Shown here in pieces: positions 33,431-37,593 of a DNA stretch of 37,593 nt (its first letter is position 1; every line of letters starts with the position of its first letter). The position numbers were made by a program, and so were the translations under genes. The notes beneath the pieces are model-generated. The model did not search any database. It saw only the letters and a program-made list of their open reading frames with translations, and was not told the DNA's origin. The stretch lies in contig JACJNV010000103.1 in the NCBI GenBank assembly GCA_014695175.1, positions 1 to 37,593 of the forward strand. The letters run 5' to 3'. The DNA is from Microcoleus sp. FACHB-DQ6 (GTDB taxonomy: Bacteria; Cyanobacteriota; Cyanobacteriia; Cyanobacteriales; Microcoleaceae).

Positions 33431-36400
33431 ATGCCCCGTCGTCAAGACTTAAAAAAAATTCTTCTCATTGGTTCCGGCCCAATTGTTATCGGTCAAGCGT
33501 GCGAATTTGACTATTCAGGGACACAAGCTTGCAAAGCGTTGCGAGAAGAAGGTTTTGAAGTAGTGTTGGTGAATTCCAACCCTGCAACAATTATGACCGA
33601 TCCGGAAACTGCCGATCGCATTTACATCGAACCTCTAACGCCGGTCATCCTCGAACAAATTATTGCTAAAGAAAGACCTCAAGCAATTTTACCGACTATG
33701 GGCGGTCAAACAGCGCTAAATTTAGCAGTTGCCGTCGCTAAAAATGGCGTTTTAGAAAAATACAAAGTTGAGTTAATTGGCGCTAAATTGCCAGCAATTG
33801 AAATGGCTGAAGATCGGCTATTATTTAAGGAAGCGATGGCGCGAATTGGGGTCGCCGTTTGCCCTTCTGGAATTGCAAACACTCTCGACGAAGCCAAAGC
33901 AATTGCTCACCAAATCGGCAGTTATCCGTTAATTATTCGTCCTGCTTTTACAATGGGAGGTACGGGAGGCGGCATTTCTTACAATCAAGAAGAGTTTGAA
34001 GAAATGGCACAAGGCGGGATTGATGCCAGTCCAGTATCGCAAATTTTGATCGAACAATCTTTGATTGGTTGGAAAGAGTACGAACTCGAAGTAATGCGGG
34101 ATTTGGCAGATAATGTGGTGATTATTTGTTCGATCGAGAATCTCGACCCGATGGGCGTCCACACCGGCGATTCTATCACCGTAGCCCCGGCGCAAACTCT
34201 CACAGACAAAGAATATCAGCGCCTGCGGGATGCTTCGGTGAAAATTATTCGCGAAATCGGAGTTGAAACCGGCGGTTCCAATATTCAATTTGCCGTCAAT
34301 CCTGTCAACGGAGATTTCATCGTTATTGAAATGAATCCTCGGGTTTCCCGTTCCTCCGCCTTGGCCTCGAAAGCAACTGGTTTCCCTATTGCAAAAATGG
34401 CGGCCAAATTAGCGGTAGGTTACAGCCTAGACGAAATTTCCAACGATATCACCAAGAAAACTCCGGCGTCTTTTGAGCCGACAATTGACTACGTAGTGAC
34501 GAAGATTCCCCGATTTGCCTTTGAAAAGTTCCCCGGTTCCGAACCGACTCTGACAACGCAAATGAAGTCGGTTGGGGAGGTAATGGCGATCGGGCGCAGC
34601 TTCAACGAATCCTTCCAAAAAGCCCTGCGGGGATTGGAAACAGGCCGCGCAGGTTTCGGGTGCGACAAACCGGAAAAGTTGCCGAGTTTGGAACAAATTC
34701 GCGCCGGATTGCGGACGCCAAATCCCGAACGCATTTTTACAGTTCGCCACGCGATGATGATGGGAATGTCGGTGGAAGATATCTTCGAGTTTACAGGAAT
34801 TGATCCTTGGTTTTTGGATAAAATGCAGGAATTGCTGGAAACTGAGAAGTTCTTGAAACGAACGCGGTTGGACCAGTTGACAAAAGAGACAATGTTTGAA
34901 GTAAAGCAGTTGGGTTTTAGCGATCGCCAAATTGCTTACGCCACCAAAACACCGGAAGATCAAGTCCGCGCTTACCGCAAACAGTTAGGCATAATTCCGG
35001 TTTACAAAACAGTCGATACCTGTGCCGCTGAATTTGAAGCGTTTACACCCTATTATTATTCCACCTACGAAGCGGGAGCGGCAATTTGGGAGGTGGGCGA
35101 TGAAGAAAAGAAGATTTCCCCTGTAGGCCACAGTCTCGCGCCGGAGTCGGAAGTTTTCCCTTCTACTAAACGAAAAGTGATGATTTTAGGTGGCGGGCCG
35201 AACCGGATCGGACAGGGAATTGAGTTTGATTACTGCTGCTGTCACGCTTCCTATTCCCTAGGAGAAGACGGCTTTGAGACAATTATGGTCAACTCGAACC
35301 CGGAGACGGTTTCGACGGATTACGATACGAGCGATCGCCTGTATTTTGAACCGCTAACAAAAGAAGATGTTCTCAACATCATCGAAGCCGAAAATCCAGA
35401 GGGAGTAATTATTCAGTTTGGTGGTCAAACGCCGCTGAAATTAGCGGTTCCTCTACAAACATCTCTGGAAAATCACCCCGATGTACAAACAAAAATCTGG
35501 GGAACTTCGCCGGATTCCATTGATACTGCTGAAGACAGAGAGCGATTTGAAAAGATTCTGCGGGAATTGGATATTCAGCAAGCTGCTAACGGTTTAGCCC
35601 GCAGTTTTGAGGATGCTTTAATAGTAGCTCAACGGATCGGTTATCCGGTAGTGGTGCGACCGAGTTACGTATTAGGCGGGCGAGCCATGGAAATTGTTTA
35701 TTCCGATACGGAATTGGAACGTTACATGACCTATGCCGTGCTAGTAGAACCGGATCATCCGATTTTAATTGATAAGTTCTTGGAGAACGCGATCGAGGTG
35801 GATGTAGATGCGATCGCCGATGTTACTGGCAATGTGACGATCGGCGGTATTATGGAACACATCGAGGAAGCGGGAATCCACTCCGGCGACTCTGCTTGTT
35901 CTATCCCTTACCAAACGCTTTCTGATGCAGCTTTGGCAACAATCCGCCGCTGGACTGTAGAATTAGCAAAATCCCTGAAAGTAATCGGGTTGATGAATAT
36001 TCAATTTGCTGTTCAAGGAGAACAAGTTTTCATCTTGGAAGCTAATCCGCGAGCTTCTCGAACAGTGCCTTTTGTGTCCAAGGCGATCGGAGTTCCCTTA
36101 GCAAAAATGGCCTCGCGAGTCATGTCTGGCAAAACTCTAGAAGCTTTGGGTTTTACTGAAGAGATTATACCCACTCATGTTTCGGTAAAAGAAGCTGTAT
36201 TGCCCTTTGCTAAGTTCCCGGGCGCTGATACCTTGTTAGGGCCAGAAATGCGATCGACCGGCGAAGTCATGGGAATTGACACTGATTTTGGCAAAGCCTT
36301 TGCCAAAGCTCAACTCGGCGCGGGACAAATGATGCCGCTGTTTGGAACCCTGCTGGTTTCGATGCGCGATCGCGACAAACTAGCAGTTGTACCCGTTGTC

Positions 36401-36742
36401 AAGGAATTCTTAGAATTGGGTTTCAGAGTAGTCGCAACTCACGGGACACGCAAAGTTTTGCAAGAGCAAGGTTTAGAGGTAGATTTGGAATTAAAACTGC
36501 ACGAAGGGCGGCCGAATTTGTTGGATTCGATCAAGAATGAGAAAATTCAACTAATTATCACCACGCCTTCCGGCGAAGAATCCCGAGCCGACGGAATCTT
36601 TATCCGCCGCACAGCTTTGACTTACAAAATCCCGATTATTACCACAATAGCCGGTGCCAAAGCTACAGCAGCGGGAATTCGATCGCTCAAATCCCACCCG
36701 ATGGAAGTAAAAGCAATTCAAGACTATTACCCGCAAACCTAG
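33431..36742 (+). CDS. carB: Carbamoyl-phosphate synthase large subunit
   Basis: 1103 residues, typical for cyanobacteria. Makes carbamoyl phosphate from bicarbonate, ammonia (channelled from CarA) and two ATP, for arginine and pyrimidine synthesis. The two homologous ATP-grasp halves are evident: half 1 with [33 protein letters not shown] and [15 protein letters not shown]; half 2 with [35 protein letters not shown] and [16 protein letters not shown]. The oligomerisation domain lies between them and the MGS-like allosteric domain at the C-terminus ([20 protein letters not shown]). I start at the ATG at 33431 (MPRRQDLKK), since the frame upstream has no family similarity. carA is not adjacent. 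The gene is bracketed by inverted copies of a ~140-bp repeat. Confidence 0.98.
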   Translation: MPRRQDLKKILLIGSGPIVIGQACEFDYSGTQACKALREEGFEVVLVNSNPATIMTDPETADRIYIEPLTPVILEQIIAKERPQAILPTMGGQTALNLAVAVAKNGVLEKYKVELIGAKLPAIEMAEDRLLFKEAMARIGVAVCPSGIANTLDEAKAIAHQIGSYPLIIRPAFTMGGTGGGISYNQEEFEEMAQGGIDASPVSQILIEQSLIGWKEYELEVMRDLADNVVIICSIENLDPMGVHTGDSITVAPAQTLTDKEYQRLRDASVKIIREIGVETGGSNIQFAVNPVNGDFIVIEMNPRVSRSSALASKATGFPIAKMAAKLAVGYSLDEISNDITKKTPASFEPTIDYVVTKIPRFAFEKFPGSEPTLTTQMKSVGEVMAIGRSFNESFQKALRGLETGRAGFGCDKPEKLPSLEQIRAGLRTPNPERIFTVRHAMMMGMSVEDIFEFTGIDPWFLDKMQELLETEKFLKRTRLDQLTKETMFEVKQLGFSDRQIAYATKTPEDQVRAYRKQLGIIPVYKTVDTCAAEFEAFTPYYYSTYEAGAAIWEVGDEEKKISPVGHSLAPESEVFPSTKRKVMILGGGPNRIGQGIEFDYCCCHASYSLGEDGFETIMVNSNPETVSTDYDTSDRLYFEPLTKEDVLNIIEAENPEGVIIQFGGQTPLKLAVPLQTSLENHPDVQTKIWGTSPDSIDTAEDRERFEKILRELDIQQAANGLARSFEDALIVAQRIGYPVVVRPSYVLGGRAMEIVYSDTELERYMTYAVLVEPDHPILIDKFLENAIEVDVDAIADVTGNVTIGGIMEHIEEAGIHSGDSACSIPYQTLSDAALATIRRWTVELAKSLKVIGLMNIQFAVQGEQVFILEANPRASRTVPFVSKAIGVPLAKMASRVMSGKTLEALGFTEEIIPTHVSVKEAVLPFAKFPGADTLLGPEMRSTGEVMGIDTDFGKAFAKAQLGAGQMMPLFGTLLVSMRDRDKLAVVPVVKEFLELGFRVVATHGTRKVLQEQGLEVDLELKLHEGRPNLLDSIKNEKIQLIITTPSGEESRADGIFIRRTALTYKIPIITTIAGAKATAAGIRSLKSHPMEVKAIQDYYPQT

Positions 36743-36747
36743 AGGGC

Positions 36748-36772
36748 GCACCACCCTATGTTTAGGGTGTGC
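36748..36772 (+). terminator. Hairpin just after carB
   Basis: CACCCT and AGGGTG (with outer GCA/TGC and a bulged C) form a stem with an ATGTTT loop, 6 bases past the carB stop. No T-run follows, so it is a weak terminator or a repeat. It is flanked by direct copies of AGGGCGCAC. Confidence 0.4.
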
Positions 36773-36833
36773 AGGGCGCACTATTAGTGTCAACTTAAGC
36801 TTTTAGTCCGCCAGTCCTCTCGCTCACCCCAGA

Positions 36834-36971
36834 ACTGTTTCATTCTCAGAAAAACCAGGGTTTTGTAGGGGCGGTGCCAAGAGTGCCCACCCAGCCCATA
36901 GACGAGCGGGTCGGGGTTTCAGACATCGGGGCAACCACGGGGGGATTGCCCCTACAAGAGAATGAAACAGT
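36834..36971. repeat. MITE-like element with nested inverted repeats
   Basis: The outer inverted repeat ACTGTTTCATTCTC (36834-36847) is exactly matched at 36958-36971. An inner pair TTGTAGGGGC (36863-36872) matches 36948-36957. The same flank, AGTCCTCTCGCTCACC, lies on both sides. The TTGTAGGGGC end is of the kind carried by small dispersed cyanobacterial elements. No ORF of note. It lies in the 36743-37184 gap next to the right carB-flanking repeat. Confidence 0.75.
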
Positions 36972-36987
36972 CCTCTCGCTCACCCGG

Positions 36988-37122
36988 CAGTCCGCCGGGG
37001 AATGAATTCCCTGTCTTATAGCGAAAGTCCTCTCAAAGAGGACTGAAGAACTCATTAGTCCTCATAGCGAGGACTTTCGCTTTGAGGCAGGGGTTTCAAC
37101 CCCGGCCGGACTTAGGGTTTAA
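36988..37122. repeat. Right copy of the ~140-bp carB-flanking repeat (inverted)
   Basis: Reads CAGTCCGCC, GGGAATGAATTCCC-type palindrome, hairpins AGTCCTCTCAAAGAGGACT (37026-37044) and AGTCCTCATAGCGAGGACT (37057-37075), GGGGTTTCAACCCC and AGGGTTTAA. This is the reverse-complement order of the left copy at 32740-32886. The hairpin loops differ while the stems are kept, which suggests selection for structure. Confidence 0.88.
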
Positions 37123-37143
37123 CGTTAAGTTCACACCCATGAC

Positions 37144-37174
37144 CGCGCACCTTATCCTAAACATAAGGTGCGCG
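37144..37174. repeat. Perfect 12-bp palindrome
   Basis: CGCGCACCTTAT and ATAAGGTGCGCG surround a 7-base loop. It lies just past the stop of the minus-strand gene at 37185 but lacks a T-run. Confidence 0.75.
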
Positions 37175-37184
37175 TCACCAAAAC

Positions 37185-37439
37185 CTAATCTGCATCGGAA
37201 TCCAAAACTCCGCTAGACAGCATCAACCTCGGCCAAACTAACAAGAAAAAACCCATCCAAGCTAATAAAGGAATCGCGACTAAAACAGTTATCCAAACAG
37301 TTTTTAATAAAAACCAACTACCGCTAATCAGGCTAGTACCAGTTAAAAGAATCGACCAAGGCTGACACCACCAAGGTTTGTAACTCCAAGGGCTAATAGC
37401 TTTTCGATCGGAAAGTTTTTTATCAGAAATAGATTTCAT
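37185..37439 (-). CDS. Small integral membrane protein (DUF6737-like)
   Basis: 84 residues. After a polar N-terminus, a Trp-rich block PWSYKPWWCQPWSILLTG leads into two hydrophobic segments: about 28-46 (WSILLTGTSLISGSWFLL) and 48-70 (WITVLVAIPLLAWMGFFLLV). The end is short and acidic (SGVLDSDAD). The PWSYKPWWCQPW block recalls the cyanobacterial DUF6737 family; I assign this from memory of the motif and not by search. The start at 37439 is the only ATG upstream of the conserved block. Function unknown. Confidence 0.78.
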   Translation of the reverse strand: MKSISDKKLSDRKAISPWSYKPWWCQPWSILLTGTSLISGSWFLLKTVWITVLVAIPLLAWMGFFLLVWPRLMLSSGVLDSDAD

Positions 37440-37491
37440 ATTTTTAGTAATTTTTTATGGATAATAGTCTGGCTAGCGGGATTGTAAGGAT

Positions 37492-37593
37492 TCAGGTCTG
37501 AAATTCGGGAATGAGGTCAGGCATAGGAAAGTAGTCACAAGAATGGGCCTCTAGAGCCTCACGGAAAAAAGCCATTACTGAACGAGCTTGAAA
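37492..37593 (-). CDS. 3' end of an unidentified gene (partial)
   Basis: Minus-strand frame open from the window edge to a TGA at 37492-37494, giving 33 C-terminal residues: FQARSVMAFFREALEAH, then SCDYFPMPDLIPEFQT. The composition is protein-like and the frame is in phase with the edge. No family is recognised. It is followed by the membrane-protein gene after a 52-base gap in the same direction. Confidence 0.5.
   Translation of the reverse strand, partial: FQARSVMAFFREALEAHSCDYFPMPDLIPEFQT

Overview
The window looks like chromosomal DNA of a filamentous, non-heterocystous-type cyanobacterium (Oscillatoriales, for example a Microcoleus/Oscillatoria/Phormidium relative; the genus is inference). 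The reasons are: HIP1-type GCGATCGC sites throughout (for example near 886 and 3780), heptanucleotide STRR repeats of the (TCTAAAA)n and (TAGTCAT)n kinds, many dispersed palindromes typical of cyanobacterial intergenic DNA, and cyanobacterial gene families (multi-PAS/GAF kinases, pentapeptide-repeat protein, VIT-VWA protein, Rpn-like nuclease).

Layout. 1-3.2 kb: tail of an unknown gene, then alaS on the minus strand. 3.2-4.3 kb: gene-poor stretch with a MITE-like element and a candidate structured RNA closed by a very strong terminator. 4.3-17.5 kb: seven tightly packed plus-strand genes that look like one signalling operon: coiled-coil protein, large membrane-anchored OmpA-type protein, Ras/Rab-like small GTPase, PAS histidine kinase, PAS-GAF-PAS-PAS adenylate cyclase, CBS-multiPAS-GAF HisKA_2 kinase, and a receiver-histidine kinase. 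17.5-24.1 kb: mostly unrelated single genes (FAD oxidoreductase, small acidic protein, DUF2231 membrane protein, cutA, pentapeptide-repeat protein, VIT-VWA protein). 24.5-32.7 kb: Rpn-like nuclease, pyrG, a two-repeat small protein, ROK sugar kinase, TPR protein, mltA coupled to a small gene, and a small gene behind a structured leader. 33.4-36.7 kb: carB, flanked by inverted copies of a ~140-bp repeat. The window ends with a small membrane protein and the 3' end of another gene, both on the minus strand.

How the genes may work together. The 4.3-17.5 kb cluster is the main point of interest. It links a eukaryote-like small GTPase to a cell-wall-binding OmpA domain. The same membrane protein carries a cytoplasmic region resembling roadblock/longin GTPase-partner folds and six exact-length 23-residue helical repeats. 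Two paralogous sensors (one kinase, one cyclase) share an N-terminal PAS-like domain, and a phosphorelay pair completes the set. The natural reading, by analogy with MglA/MglB-type systems, is an envelope-anchored GTPase switch tied to cAMP and phosphotransfer, perhaps for gliding motility or polarity; that role is inference.

A second theme is invasion of genes by small repeats. Dispersed repeats supply internal peptides (NPPLARGG in the VIT-VWA protein, NRRGAEGAE in the TPR protein) and the C-termini or stop codons of several genes (the cyclase, the receiver-kinase, the FAD oxidoreductase, cutA). No rRNA, tRNA, CRISPR array or intact insertion sequence was seen.
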